Shown: in pieces, positions 32,951 to 45,054 of the stretch
How positions within the stretch are numbered: position 1 is the stretch's first letter
How the letters are laid out: every line of letters begins with the position of its first letter
Assembly (NCBI GenBank): GCA_963576475.1
Contig: OY754970.1
Span: forward strand, 38,033,447-38,097,446
Length of the DNA: 64,000 nt
Direction: 5' to 3'
Source of the DNA: Molanna angustata
Lineage: Eukaryota; Arthropoda; Insecta; Trichoptera; Molannidae
The notes under the pieces: generated by a model
Database searches by the model: none
What the model was told of the DNA's origin: nothing
What the model saw: the letters and a program-made list of their open reading frames with translations, nothing else
Position numbers and translations under genes: made by a program

Positions 32951-34235
32951 TAGTTCGTTGTTCGTTCGGCAGTTCGCCGTTCGGCGTTTTTGTTCAGTTG
33001 TATTTGTATTTTGGGCGCGTCGTGTGGTAGTATTCACCGTCTGGAAACTCAGTACATTGGAAAAAAGTATTAAATTACCTTCGGGGACTTTGTATAGATG
33101 GCAGTAATGTCAATTATGGCAGGTTTACTATTCAGTTACCTACCAGTTTTTTTACTAACCGATTAAAATAAAAAAACGAGTAGGTAGGTTCCTACATTTG
33201 TTTATGGTACAAATATTATTTTGTCTATGCTTGTTTTAGTTATTCAACCAATTAGAATAATTTCAACCCATTTCAAATCTAAAAAGTGGTGTGAGGTCAA
33301 TCAACAACCAACAGTTTTAATGGAAAGTTTGATAACATCGATGTTTATATTTTAAAATTTACGAATTTTCAAATTTATCTGAAATCGATTGGTGCTAGTG
33401 TTCCAGTTTTGCACTTATATTATCGAAAATGCATATGAAGTATTTTGTTTTACTAAACAAAGGCAATTATACACTGTGATACATTATGTTCCAACGGATA
33501 TTTTTTGTGTGAGTGAAAAAATACAAAATATGTAGTATATTTTGAGAAAGTCATCTATTATAGATGGAAATTAAGAAAAACAAAGAGGAATAAATAAGAT
33601 GCATTCAATATTTGCCCCAGGTAAAATAATATTATTACCGTTTTTGTTTAGAGGTTATGTCACTTTGAAATTTATTCGGTGTATCAATTTTAATGAAACA
33701 ACTTATTTTATCGATAATCCAATATTTTTGTTAGTAACAAGTTGATCCGATATCTATAAATGATAGTACTAGTAATATTTTTAAAACAATTGCATGTAGT
33801 GGTGATATTTTACTCTGGTTAGAAATTTGGCAAAAACTTTTGAAATATAGTTATTTTATCAATTCCAAGTTGACAACATTATTAATACTAGAAAACTAAT
33901 AGTTCAATGCGCTTATGTATGTAATATAATGGTGTTTTGTTTTTCAGAATTGACTTTGAGCAGACTCGGCAGACTGAGCGATATTCCATGAAAATTTATA
34001 CAGTTCAACCCATGAACCCACGAAGAAATTTATAAATCCATATTATTTTTGTCTACTACATAATATTAAGATTTAATTATATTGTTTAATGAATACAAAC
34101 ATTGTAGGTATGATATAGTTTACAATATATAATAACTTTGTTTTAAATATTCTTTTATTTTCATAACTCAATTAGAGAGAAAAAGAATACTTACCTATCT
34201 TTCTAACTTTCTAGAAAAACAATTTGCTATCTCTG
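32951..34235. other. Intergenic, upstream of tetraspanin gene 2
   Basis: GC-richer 32955-33055 has GTTCGGCAGTTCGCCGTTCGG and a TTCAGT initiator-like site. An acceptor-like TTTGTTTTTCAG at 33946 precedes a 28-codon open segment. Neither is supported enough to call. Confidence 0.35.
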
Positions 34236-34239
34236 CTGT

Positions 34240-34410
34240 TCAAGATTAAAACACTGATTCTTTGATTTTTTGGGAAAAATGTTTTTTTTTTGCATTATCG
34301 TAAAAATATTTTTTTATAATTTTTCTTTATAAAAAGTGATTTATACCTAGAATTTTTTGGTAATGAAATTCTCCCAAAAAAACAAAATTCAGTGTTTTAA
34401 TCTTAAACAC
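34240..34410. mobile_element. Foldback element upstream of tetraspanin gene 2 promoter
   Basis: CAAGATTAAAACACTG on the left and CAGTGTTTTAATCTTA on the right are complementary, with TTTTTTGGGAAAA/TCTCCCAAAAAAAC extending the arms to about 38 bp. Confidence 0.6.
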
Positions 34411-34520
34411 TGGGGAAGGTCAGTAATATTATTATTATTACTGAATTCCAGTAAAACTTTGAGGGACCATTCAGAGATGGCGCTAAAAGCACGGGATCAT
34501 AGAAAAATTCGAAGTTTCCC

Positions 34521-34664
34521 TTTTAAATAAGTTCTCCTTTCTATGGTAGTATTGTTCAGTCCGTCGTCTGTCAAGCATTCTTGCGTCGTTCGGTAGTAGA
34601 CAACGGTGATATTTTGTGCAATAATTAATATTTGAAGCGATCAAATAAATCTTTATTTTTCAAA
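34521..34664 (+). promoter_or_regulatory. Core promoter and 5' UTR of tetraspanin gene 2
   Basis: TTTTAAATAA (34521-34530) lies about 30 bases before the arthropod initiator TTCAGT (34555-34560, A+1 at 34558). A GC-richer 5' UTR of 107 bases (CCGTCGTCTGTC, GCGTCGTTCGG) then leads to the ATG at 34665. Arrangement and spacing fit an insect core promoter. Confidence 0.55.
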
Positions 34665-34724
34665 ATGGGTTGTGGCACAAGTTTTGTGAAATATGTGTTG
34701 TTTTTGTGTAACCTTATATTTGCG
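34665..34724 (+). CDS. Tetraspanin gene 2, first coding exon
   Basis: 20 codons from ATG (context CAAAATGG) read MGCGTSFVKYVLFLCNLIFA and end at a GTGAGT donor in phase 0. A short N-terminus with Cys at position 3 (a likely palmitoylation site) and basic/aromatic residues, then half of TM1 with an FxxNxxF-type segment, is the standard start of an insect tetraspanin. Many family genes have an intron at this place. The rest of TM1 (a G-rich segment) is not found downstream, so intron 1 probably exceeds 29 kb and the next exon lies outside the window. Position next to gene 1 on the same strand fits the tandem tetraspanin arrays known in insects. Confidence 0.75.
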
Positions 34725-36435
34725 GTGAGTACCACAAATGATTTTTTATTTGTATTATTTTTACACGTAATTTTTCATCTCTGTTACCGAGCACGTCGTA
34801 GATTCAAAAGCGAGTCTCTGCTGATGTGAGTCATGTATTGTTTTCGTTACGAAGAGTTTAGATTTGTATGTAACGAAATTATTCCGATTATTATTCTCGC
34901 GTGTTATACCTCCATAATAATAACAACGAAATTTATATTACTAATCCAAAGTGAATTTGTACGCGCGCATATTTTAGAGGGGCGTGTCGCGTGGACGGGG
35001 ACACCTGTTAAAAGTGAATGTGTGGCTTTTAAAAGAAATTTAATTATTGATGAGTTGCTTCGTTTAATACCGTCTGGACTACGTTAAAAATAATTCTGAC
35101 ACACAAAGTATGTTGAGCTATTCTGTGTGACGTTTTACTTTCGGAGTCCGAAGGGAACGAATTTATACTAGGGCTGAAGACCCGCGGTCTATACTATCGT
35201 TATGCCGCGCCACGGTGTTGTGTTTAGAATGTTTTGTTTTCTAAATTACTAACGCCATTTTGTTTACAGTCTGAATACCTGCGTATCTCTTTAATATCAT
35301 TTTCATTGAAACTACGCATCGCATTCGGTTACCTACTAAAAAAAAATTCCAAAATACAAATTAAAACAATTCATAGCGTTTTCGTGTGTGTATTGATTTA
35401 TGATCCTTTTGATATCAACAGGTGGATTGTTTGATTACAAACAATGATTTGGCACAGCTACAAACCATAATTTATATTATGAAATATTTACTTGTAATAT
35501 TACTAATAAAACCATTATTGCTGTTTGTATATTCGTTATTTTATTTTGCAATTTTATTACTTGTCCAGCGAGGATGTAATATTGGACAATTTACTTAATT
35601 TAACCATTGATGTAATTATAAATATTTTATCATATTCTTGGAGCGCTGAAATATAGGTCAAAATAATTAAATAATGTTTGTAAGTACTTAATTAAATTGA
35701 ACCTAGCTGAACTAATATTTGCAGAAGACGCGATCTCTTCTGGTTTGTACGTAGGTACTTTTTAAATATTATAACTATTTCGATCTTAGGCCTTGTCCAT
35801 GACCATAGAACAAAAAATAATGATGTTTTTAAAATCTATATCTACATAGTAATAAATAAGAAATAGCAATCTTAAGGAATAATGAATTACATGTGGATGT
35901 TATCTATTATGATAGAATGTGTTCCTAATGTTTCAGCTGTCGTTTCACATAGGTTGATTAATAATGTATGGCAATTCGCTAATGTATCCGATGCTAAACC
36001 CCTCATGACCTGATTTTACCATGTGTATGTATGAATGGAAACGTTAATACTGTTTTACATATACGAGCATATACCCACAAGACCATCAACCCCTTCTGAG
36101 TAATTCATAATTTTGTACATTTAAAATTGCTGAATGCTAGAAGTTTCGATAAACTGCACGGAAATTTACGGAAAATACGGAGTTCATAATACATTTTAAT
36201 ATGTTAAACACAGACTAAGACCAAGGTTAATTTTATTATTAACATAGGGCGAAAAAACTTTGGTGATATACAAAAATCAGAATGTATAATATTTTAATAA
36301 TGATTTATCATGATAAACACTCCCTAATATCCTGTGCAATTGGCCAGTTTATTGCTAAATAGCTGTTTCTTCTAACTAACAATGGTTAGTGAGTCCAGCC
36401 CTGAAAAGCAATGTACTTATTGAACGAAATATCTG
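34725..36435. other. Intron 1 of tetraspanin gene 2, start
   Basis: Open frames at 34833-35087 and 35234-35434 have no recognised family. No phase-0 acceptor followed by a TM1-like segment was seen. Confidence 0.4.
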
Positions 36436-36439
36436 TATA

Positions 36440-36680
36440 ATATAAAATAATGTAGACCTCAATAATGGGTATTTTAAATCAAACAAATAATTTGGTCTAC
36501 ATATATACTTTTTCCTGAATCCAGGACGACCGTTTCAGCTTATTAGGCCCTTATCAACTGGTTGATAAGGGCCTAATAAGCTGAAACGGTCGTCCTGGAT
36601 TCAGGAAAAAATATATATGTAGACCAAATCATTTGTTTGATTTAAAATACCCATTATTATGGAATTCTACATATTCAACA
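36440..36680. mobile_element. Near-perfect palindromic foldback element
   Basis: Arms of about 100 bp, almost perfect, meet at CAACTGGTTG (about 36548-36558). They run from AATAATGGGTATTTTAAATC to GATTTAAAATACCCATTATT, with weaker pairing beyond (AATGTAGA against TCTACAT). Confidence 0.85.
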
Positions 36681-36689
36681 CCGTCAGCA

Positions 36690-37475
36690 TTGACAAAATT
36701 AAAAAAAAATGAAAGTTTAGAATAAAAAGAAAATAATATAAATACAATATTGTCAAGGGAAAAAATTATTTATAGGTACTTGGAAGGTAAATTATATTTA
36801 TGACTCATGTATATCTTTTGTGCAATGAAATGAAGGTTTGTAAAAAGTTTACTTTAAACTTACAACTCTTACAAGTGACGCCTTGATATTCACGAGTGAC
36901 CACATGGTAGGCAACCATAAAAATAAATAATAGTGATCGATCTTACTTCTTTGTTGAGAACCAAACTGGACAAAGGTTTACGCTAACAAAGAACGTTCCA
37001 AAGACTCGGGACAATCGATACGCAGATAAAAACTACTATTGCATTGTACAAAAGGAACGCATCCAACAAAGGCTTACTGCCGATCTCGAGCAAAAAGTCC
37101 CATTAATATTAAATGGTAGCTGGTTTATCAACGACCCCAGTCAGTGGCCCTTTCTGCTCCTTCCCTGTTATTCTGTTGTCCCCTTTATTGAAATCCAACA
37201 GACCACAAATAGACTATAATTCAGGAGTATTACTTTAATTTTTCTATTTTTTGTATTGCTTCTCGGGAAACTAACAGCTACTATGTCACATTTAGGGATT
37301 GCAATTGCTGGATCCCGCATCCAGCAGTCCAGCACATTTTTCGTCTTGCTGGATCCAGCGCTGCGGATCCGCAGTTAATTAATTTTCCAAATAATAGCGT
37401 TAAAGTCTACGTTGTTTTAATAAAACATTAAGATTTCATGTAAAATTGTAACTACTCTTACATAGAATCTTCATT
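36690..37475. other. Intron sequence, nothing firm
   Basis: A SINE B tail piece in minus orientation (TTGCTTCTCGGGAAACTAAC) is at 37257. GGATCCGCAGT-like repeats (CTGGATCC, three times) lie at 37308-37375. Confidence 0.4.
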
Positions 37476-37480
37476 TTTTT

Positions 37481-38117
37481 TGTATATAAGTTATAATACG
37501 AGTATCCAAGTACGACATTTGGAGATTTACCAATATTGATAAATAAGTTATTGCTATGGATGATGTTTTTTTGTATATAAGTTATAATACGAGTATCCAA
37601 GTACGACATTTGGAGATTTACCAATATTGATAAATAAGTTATTGCTATGGATGATGTTTTTTTGTATATAAGTTATAATACGAGTATCCAAGTACGACAT
37701 TTGGAGATTTACCAATATTGATAAATAAGTTATTGCTATGGATGATGTTTTTTTGTATATAAGTTATAATACGAGTATCCAAGTACGACATTTGGAGATT
37801 TACCAATATTGATAAATAAGTTATTGCTATGGATGATGTTTTTTTGTATATAAGTTATAATACGAGTATCCAAGTACGACATTTGGAGATTTACCAATAT
37901 TGATAAATAAGTTATTGCTATGGATGATGTTTTTTTGTATATAAGTTATAATACGAGTATCCAAGTACGACATTTGGAGATTTACCAATATTGATAAATA
38001 AGTTATTGCTATGGATTATGTTTTTTTGTATATAAGTTATAATACGAGTATCCAAGTACGACATTTGGAGATTTACCAATATTGATAAATAAGTTATTGC
38101 TATGGATTATGTTTTTT
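37481..38117. repeat. 91-bp tandem satellite, seven units
   Basis: Units start TGTATATAAGTTATAATACG at 37481, 37572, 37663, 37754, 37845, 37936 and 38027. Copies are almost identical. GATGATG becomes GATTATG in the last two. This indicates recent amplification. Confidence 0.95.
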
Positions 38118-38901
38118 TTTGCTTAATGTACAAAAATATTAATCAATATATACCTAATAATTATACACAACAAAATAAAGACAATTAAGGAAAGATATGA
38201 CTTATTCATACTACCTATTTTCAATTGACTATAATATACATACATAGAAATACAAATATGATTAAGTTGTCTCATATTAATGAGAATAGTTTGTTTTACC
38301 GAGTCGGCATCAGCATCGAATATCGGCAATTTTTAAGAAAATCATAAATTCTTGTTAGATTGATAACGCTGCTGGATTTCAATACTTTCACATTTTGGAG
38401 ACTTACTATGTTTATGTTTAACCTTATTTCGGTGTATTAATAACAAGGAGAAATGTTATTTTTTAACTAAATTTATAATCCTAATTATTATATATAAAAA
38501 AAACAAAAAATATAGAAAAAGATACACAGTAAGTAAAAACATATTTCCAATCTTGTGTAAAGGAAACATTCAAAAACTAAAGACATAATTATTATCTATA
38601 CAGAAAAATATTATAACACATAATTATTATGTATAAAAGAAGAATTTAAATTGAATAATTTAAAAATCCGTCAAATTTAATAAATTTGTTTTATTTTTCT
38701 TTTGAATTCATTATATTCGTTTGCCAATCACAAATCTGTTTCAAGTTGATTGAACCACACCACCCCATTGCACGTGTAGTAGTGCTGTACAAAACTTGTA
38801 CTTATGTATGTGTTAACGGGGTACACAATTGACCCACTATATTTTGTCTATTACTCGCCACGTGCAAAGGCATGGTGCGATCTTCCTATATTTTATTTTA
38901 T

Positions 38902-39113
38902 ATTGCTTCTCGGGCAACTAACAGGTACTATGTCAACTATTAATTTAACACGCACCCAATAACAAGTTGCCACGTTCTGGAGACTTAAGATATTAATCGT
39001 CTTCACAGATCCAGACTAAAAACACAATTAAAAACTGTGTCTCCACCGGGAATCGAACCTGGGACCTTTGGATCAACAGTCAGATACCCAACCAACTGAG
39101 CCACTAAGGCCGA
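38902..39113 (-). mobile_element. SINE family B, near full-length copy (minus)
   Basis: The minus strand starts TCGGCCTTAGTGGCTCAGTT (box A) and has GGTTCGATTCCCGG (box B). It ends with TGGCAACTTGTTATTGGGTG and CCTGTTAGTTGCCCGAGAAG. It is the best preserved copy in the window. Confidence 0.8.
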
Positions 39114-39119
39114 CTATAT

Positions 39120-40285
39120 CTTTATGTATTTCTTTTTTTATTTTCATATTATAACAAATCTATATGTATAAAACAAAGTCGGGTTAGTTACATCATTTAT
39201 GCCTCAAGAACGGCTGGACCAATTGTAATTATCCCTTTTGTTTGTTGGATTCGTCTCCGCCCGGATATTAAAATAACTATAAAAATATCGGAAAAATTAG
39301 TCGTGTAACAAGACCCCCTCCGAAACCCCAGCTTCATATTATTATTATTGTTTTTTTTTTTGTATACAGGAATCGACATACTGATTCTCACCATGATGAC
39401 GTATTGAGGGTAGCATGCAGCAATTAAGTATATATGTACTTACCCGATTTGTCTAAGATTTTTGAAAATTTATCTCAATGTCAAAAATTACACTAATTTT
39501 GAAATAAACGCTTGGATACATGTTACTTTTGAGTTTTACTTTTTTCACTATTGTAATTTTTAATGAACCGTATGCTGATAATGATAAGTGATATGTGCTA
39601 TTATTATTCTGTTTTAGTTTATAATTTTTAAAATCTCAAATTGTTTTCCAAAAAAATGGGAGATGGTGGTTTCATGATTTTTTTTTGTCATACCAGTATA
39701 GTGTTGCGGCCCGCGTAACTTTAGAAATATATGTATATGGCCCAAAGACAATAAAGGTTGAGTATCATTGGTATAGACTTATGTATAATATTATTTTCTG
39801 TTTATTTGAGATTATTGTAACGTCTGTTTTGTCTTGAAAGTGAAAGCTCATTGTGGTTAACGTAACGAACGATTCTTATAAATAATTGAGAGACTTCTTG
39901 GGATGCATCCGCACGTTAAAAACGTGTTTGTGTGGGGCGATGGTCCATGATGGTCTCACAATTTACTTTCTGTGGGCGATGGTAGCTCGCGGCCCTCGGG
40001 CATCGTTATAAGCACCACCATGAGTTAGTTTTAAATTACTAATAACATTTTTCTTTTTTAAACAATCTGTTCTTGACCGCTCAGAAGAACTGTAAAGGTA
40101 AATGAACATATTTCAATAGATTATAGGTTTTACACGATATAGAGGTTTTCAAAGACGAAACAATCAAACATTTGTAATACATGGATGTCATTAAACCAAT
40201 ATCCTTCTGAATCCAGTATGATACACTTTGAACCTACTTACTCTTTTTTATTCATGGTCACAATCTTAGGATTGGTTTTCACAAA
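39120..40285. other. Intron sequence, nothing recognised
   Basis: Mostly AT-rich. 39900-40020 is more GC-rich (GGGCGATGGTAGCTCGCGG) without a motif. Confidence 0.4.
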
Positions 40286-40289
40286 GCAC

Positions 40290-40620
40290 TCCATCTCTCC
40301 ATATTATTTTATTTATTGAAAACAAACATACAGCCAATTTAGTACATAGGACAAGCAGACAGTAATACAAATAAGCTAAAAGTGTTTCTTTCTAGTTTGT
40401 CTCGTCGGTATGTTGAAGGGAATTTTCGCAAGAAGTGCATCGGTGTCAATAATACTTTTCACTATTTTATGCAGGAATGTCATGTCAAATACAGTTCGTC
40501 TGTTTTCCAAGGACATTAACTTGTTGTATATTCGGGAAAGAGACAGGTCATTATGATGTTGTCGGTTCCTGTAGTCAAGATGATTTAGAAATTTGTTTTG
40601 AATCTATATTTGTTATGTAT
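40290..40620 (-). mobile_element. Jockey-like LINE 3' region (minus)
   Basis: TATTTTATTTATTGAAAAC at the left and a CCAAGGACATTAACTTGTTG-type inner part resemble the end of a minus-strand Jockey-like copy, as at 18240. It is decayed. Confidence 0.35.
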
Positions 40621-40639
40621 TGAGGATTCCAAACGGCTG

Positions 40640-40930
40640 AAGCAAACTATCTCCAAACGGCTGTAGCAAACTATCTCCGCCACTCTCTGCACCTGGTCCA
40701 TATAACTGTCTCTAAGGGGGACCTTCATAGTTTCTGCTCTCCGTCATTCCCGCGCCGATAGAAACAAGCATAACCGGATGCCTTATGCTATGCCCTATCT
40801 ATTTGGATCGTTGTCGGGCAACCCTATTTAGGAGTTGTCTCGTTTCTCCGACTGTACTCAGTACATCGTAGTTTGGAATGTGGTCTGACCAATGGATCCT
40901 AGACATGTGCCTGTAGCACCATATTTCGAA
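40640..40930 (-). pseudogene. LINE reverse transcriptase C-terminal fragment (minus)
   Basis: The minus strand from 40935 reads ADFEIWCYRHMSRIHWSDH, then TVGETRQLLNRVARQRSK and a stop. This is the FEMWCYRRMLRIxWTDxVxNxEVL..LL segment of RTE/CR1-like polymerases. Stops and frameshifts are present. Confidence 0.7.
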
Positions 40931-41109
40931 GTCAGCCAGAAGGAGAAATTTGCCCATCTTTCATTTCATGAATTTAAATTTACGGTCTCAAAACCAAAGT
41001 AAACTCTCAATACCAATACACCACATTTCCTCCTACACTTACTCGTTCATAATACACGAGGCCCGGCTGTGGAACCAATTACCCAATGGAGAAGAAGAAT
41101 GCGGAGATT

Positions 41110-41215
41110 TGTGGTATTTACCGTCTCACAGATTGGGTACGTGTTAAATTAATATTTGGCATAGAAGGTATAATATGTTAGTTATCCGAGAAGAATAAAC
41201 AAAATAAAATAAAAA
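41110..41215 (+). mobile_element. SINE family B tail fragment
   Basis: GATTGGGTACGTGTTAAATT, ATATTTGGCATAGAAGG and TATCCGAGAAGAATAAAC match the tail, with an A-rich end. Confidence 0.5.
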
Positions 41216-41219
41216 AAAT

Positions 41220-42740
41220 ATATACCTAGTTATGGAAAAATGACAAAGAAACGCTAAAAAAAGTAGAAAATACTTCAATCAACTCAACATAATAATTTAA
41301 GTACTTTTTAAACTTGCAATAAAATATTTTGTCAATCACCGCCATCGTTAAATCACTCGCATATCGGGTGCAGGACCAATTAATAATAATAATCACCGCC
41401 ATTTTGAAATAGAACAATAATTACTAATGGGCCAAATTAAGATGCGTTCTACCTTCTTCTGTTTCAAATTAATGTGAATACACATCATAATATAACGACG
41501 TCTTTCTATTGAACGAACCATGAACGAATGCTCCTTTAGACGTTATGTATGTTACTTCCTAAGAATAATATTCGACTCTGGAGCGTGTTATGCAACGACC
41601 GCTGGGCGACGACACAAGGGACGCCGCTGTACCATGCTATGTATAATGTACATATTCTTCACCACGCTATGCCACACCGCTTGTTGAATGCTTTAATACA
41701 TATATTACGTATTTAGGTAGTTATGTTATGTTTTTATACGAGATTGTACATATCAATGTTACACTAAACATTCCACGCTTGCATGCATTTATACATCTCG
41801 AAGCACGTATGTATTTGATATTGTTTTATACAAAATTCAAACATCACCAATAAAATACGTAGAAAAAATTAAAATAAAAAATGTCCTCATTTGCTTACGA
41901 ATACCATTCATACATTGATTTTCACTGCGATGCTTCGATATTGTATCAATATAATGAAGATTTAGATGGCCATAGAAGATGTATTATATATATTGTTTGA
42001 TTTAAGATTTTGCATATAACGAATTCAAATACAAAATTTGACCTTACCTATTTATTTCTTAATTCAAGCATTTGAGGACTTTTAAGGTAAAATCGTATGT
42101 ATATACCTAATACATACACGTAAATATTATATACTTATTACGGATGAATTATATTAAAGTCGACCAATACAATATTGATTATATGATTTGAAATTTTCCA
42201 TATTATAAAGTAATTTGGTATAATTTATTTACGCTGTTAACGTTGAATTGAGTTTTTGAGGTCAAAAATCTCGCTATATGTTTTTTCGCTACGCTTTATA
42301 ATATATTGAATATTTTGTGTTGTCGTTACTGGCAACACTCCAATATTGACATTTAATAATTAGGGATGGGAAATTTCGGCGTGAAAATCTCGCCTATAAA
42401 TAAAACTATCAACTAATATGCTCGGAAAATACGTACCGATTAGTGGTGACCAACCCTAATGGCATGTCAAGCGTTTTTATGAGTAGGTATATATACATAG
42501 TATTGATTTTTATCATCACATGGTTACAAGACATCAGCCAAAAGGATTAATAATTATACTTCTATTTACCTCAATTTGTTATTCTATTTACCTTATATGA
42601 GCAAATAATCTTACCTTAATATTTACTGGAAATTTTATCATTTACATATAAGCTTTATGTCAATGTGTTTGTAACATTCTTTTTAATTATAAAATTGCTT
42701 TAATTCAATATCCTCTTGAGTTTTTAAAACGAAATTTACA
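41220..42740. other. Intron sequence, nothing recognised
   Basis: AT-rich, short frames only. Confidence 0.45.
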
Positions 42741-42744
42741 CCCT

Positions 42745-42915
42745 ATTAGTAGAGACCTGGGGGGCAAGTCTGGTCCAACCGGCGAAATCAAAACCCTCGT
42801 GATTACCCATATCGTGGATATAATTATTATATGGAGTTCTATGACATCTAAATATACCATAGAACTCCATATAATAATTATATCCATGATATGGGTAATC
42901 GTGAGGGTTTTGAAT
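42745..42915. mobile_element. Foldback MITE, family G, copy 1 (right end lost)
   Basis: It starts GGGGGGCAAGTCTGGTCC and the arms are ATCAAAACCCTCGTGATTAC to GTAATCGTGAGGGTTTTGA. The terminal part of the right arm is missing. Sequence beyond it is repeat H. Confidence 0.75.
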
Positions 42916-43040
42916 TATTCGCGTTTGCAATAAACCCGATTTTATTCGCGAATTTCGCAGTTTTTTTCGCGAATATCGCGAATTTTCACTTTTTAGAAAA
43001 ATAACACCGAAATTTGGCTCTTTTAGGGCATTTTCATAAA
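42916..43040 (-). repeat. Repeat H, copy 1
   Basis: TTCGCGAATTTCGCAG, then AAAAATAACACCGAAATTTG and GCTCTTTTAGG, are the reverse complement of 50175-50215. The latter part of the copy near 51100 (ATCGCGAAAAAAATCGGG) also matches. Confidence 0.5.
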
Positions 43041-43120
43041 AATATACATAGCAATTATCCACTGAAAAAGTAGACTTAAAAATATAATTAATAATAAACA
43101 ATTTGCCGTATGATTTATTT

Positions 43121-43267
43121 ATTTACTGTGGAGACAATTTACCGTGAGGACAATTGACCGTCTGGGGACAATTCACCGCGTGCACAATTTATTGGCCCTA
43201 GGGACTGTTTACTGTGTGGTCAATATTTACCGTGCGACCTTTTAACCGTACGGACAATTCATTGCAA
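43121..43267 (+). repeat. Diverged minisatellite, about 21 bp
   Basis: Seven or so variants of GGACAATTNACCGTGNG (TTTACTGTGGAGACAATT, GACCGTCTGGGGACAATTC, and so on). Confidence 0.75.
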
Positions 43268-43269
43268 GG

Positions 43270-44097
43270 AAACTATTTTAAGTATTACTTTGTTAAGTTC
43301 ATTTCATTAGATTAGGGTCATCTGTTAGAAGAGATCAGAATGAAACAGAATAAGACAAATGACGAATTTCACAAGTATTAAATAAATCTATGAGATGCGT
43401 CATAATATTATTTGACGTACGTCATCGACTTTTAACAGTCTATATAAAATGGTATACTATGACACATACGTTAATTTGATGTTATAGGATAAATATTTCT
43501 CTCAAATGCAATTTTGTATGAACCAAAAGACTGTACATTAATACCCTGATTTATAAGTCGAAACAGATAGTGCTATTTCGTATTTTTTACATAGTATGTA
43601 TAATATATTATTAAGACTAGAATGTAAATTTAATAAAAAAAATCGTACGTTTTTAAATCGTATCGAATTTGATGAAACTACAACGTTTTGGTATTGTGAA
43701 ACAATCAAATTGCTTATTTTATTGGCGATTTTGCATACGATATGTTTTATTTAAAATAGAATATAGAAAATTTCAAGGTCAAATTAGATGTCACTCCGGA
43801 CTACGAAATAATATTCACGCGGTTCACACCATACAAAACATATTGCCACAGATCAACATTTAAAAAACAATTATTATTTGTAGATTGGTACAAACAACGC
43901 TAATGGTTTTTAACAAATCATCACAGTATCACATAATATATTATTATATCAGATATTATGTAACAAACATTTTTATATTGATATTTACCTACTTAATGAC
44001 GACATTATGTCTGATAGTCAGGTCAATAGATTGCTCTGATAAGTGTCAATGGTTGTATTTTATATATTATAAGAATTTATCGAGATTTATGAATAAT
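43270..44097. other. Intron sequence, nothing recognised
   Basis: AT-rich. Short open frames at 43669 and 43885 have no motif. Confidence 0.45.
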
Positions 44098-44790
44098 ATT
44101 ACCTGTATTGTCGTATTTCTATAAACATATTTATCCATTTAAAAAAATCGGGTATTGTACAATGTACATGTCCCTTGCGGGGTAGGCAGAGAGAACAGAA
44201 CGCCAGATTTTTCTATCCTGGCACGCATCCCTCGCCTCGTCCACATTCATGCATCGTCTCATACATGTTTGTCTATTGCTCATACTTATAACATTTCCAT
44301 CTTTCAAAATATCGTTCACATGGTCGTGCCATGCCTTTCTTGGGCGTCCCCGACCTCTCATTCCATTCCTCTCCGCTCTGTATATTTTCTTCATATATTA
44401 CCTGTATTGTCGTATTTCCATAAACATATTTATCCATTTAAAAAATCGGGTATTGTACAATGTACATGTCCCTTGCGGGGTAGGCAGAGAGAACAGAACG
44501 CCAGATTTTTCTATCCTGGCACGCATCCCTCGCCTCGTCCACATTCATGCATCGTCTCATACATGTTTGTCTATTGCTCATACTTATATAACATTTCCAT
44601 CTTTCAAAATATCGTTCACATGGTCGTGCCATGCCTTTCTTGGGCGTCCCCGACCTCTCATTCCATTCCTCTCCGCTCTGTATATTTTCTTCGTCAGGCG
44701 CTCCTCATTCATTCTTCCCATGTGACCAAACCATCTCAATGTGTTCACTTTCATTCTTAGTAATGACACATCTTTCTTCATCTTACATTC
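44098..44790 (-). pseudogene. RTE-like LINE end, tandemly duplicated (minus)
   Basis: The minus strand reads MKVNTLRWFGHMGRMNEERL, TKKIYRAERNG, RGRGRPRKAWHDHVNDILK, RRCMNVDEARDACQDRKIWR and SVLSAYPARDM. This is a LINE C-terminus ending in the CCCGCAAGGGACATG tail. A 299-bp part occurs twice in a row (44098-44396 and 44397-44690) with only a few differences, two of them small indels. Confidence 0.8.
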
Positions 44791-45054
44791 TTTCGGGTAT
44801 TATCAGATTGATATTTTACTTTAGCTTTTTTTAAAATATTTTAAGTCTTAATTCTCGACTTTCATGCCTCCATAAGTCACTGACCTCCCGCCACTATTTT
44901 ATATCATCTTGCTTGTGGTCTGTCCAGGTTTCTGCGGCAGTTTCTGGTCGCCACTCTGAAGTTTATTGACTGAGATAGAAGAGGATGTTATTATTGTTGT
45001 AATCTAATTTACATATCGCCTTCTTGGTGATTTCCATTCCAAGAATCTTTTAAT

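Noticed and set aside
32940..33055. Second promoter or 5' exon with TTCAGT near 32993
   Set aside because: There is no following start codon or donor with coding potential. Part of it is flank of the Tc1 end.
33957..34043. Terminal exon reading IDFEQTRQTERYSMK... after a good acceptor
   Set aside because: It is in phase 1, and the tetraspanin 1 exons need phase 0. There is no partner donor and no family match.
35266..35434. Exon 2 of tetraspanin gene 2 after TTTGTTTACAG
   Set aside because: The phase fits, but the sequence (SEYLRISLISFSLK) lacks the Gly-rich second half of TM1.
44155..44760. Two long + strand frames of 201 and 158 codons
   Set aside because: They are antisense shadows of the LINE C-terminus, lengthened by the tandem duplication.
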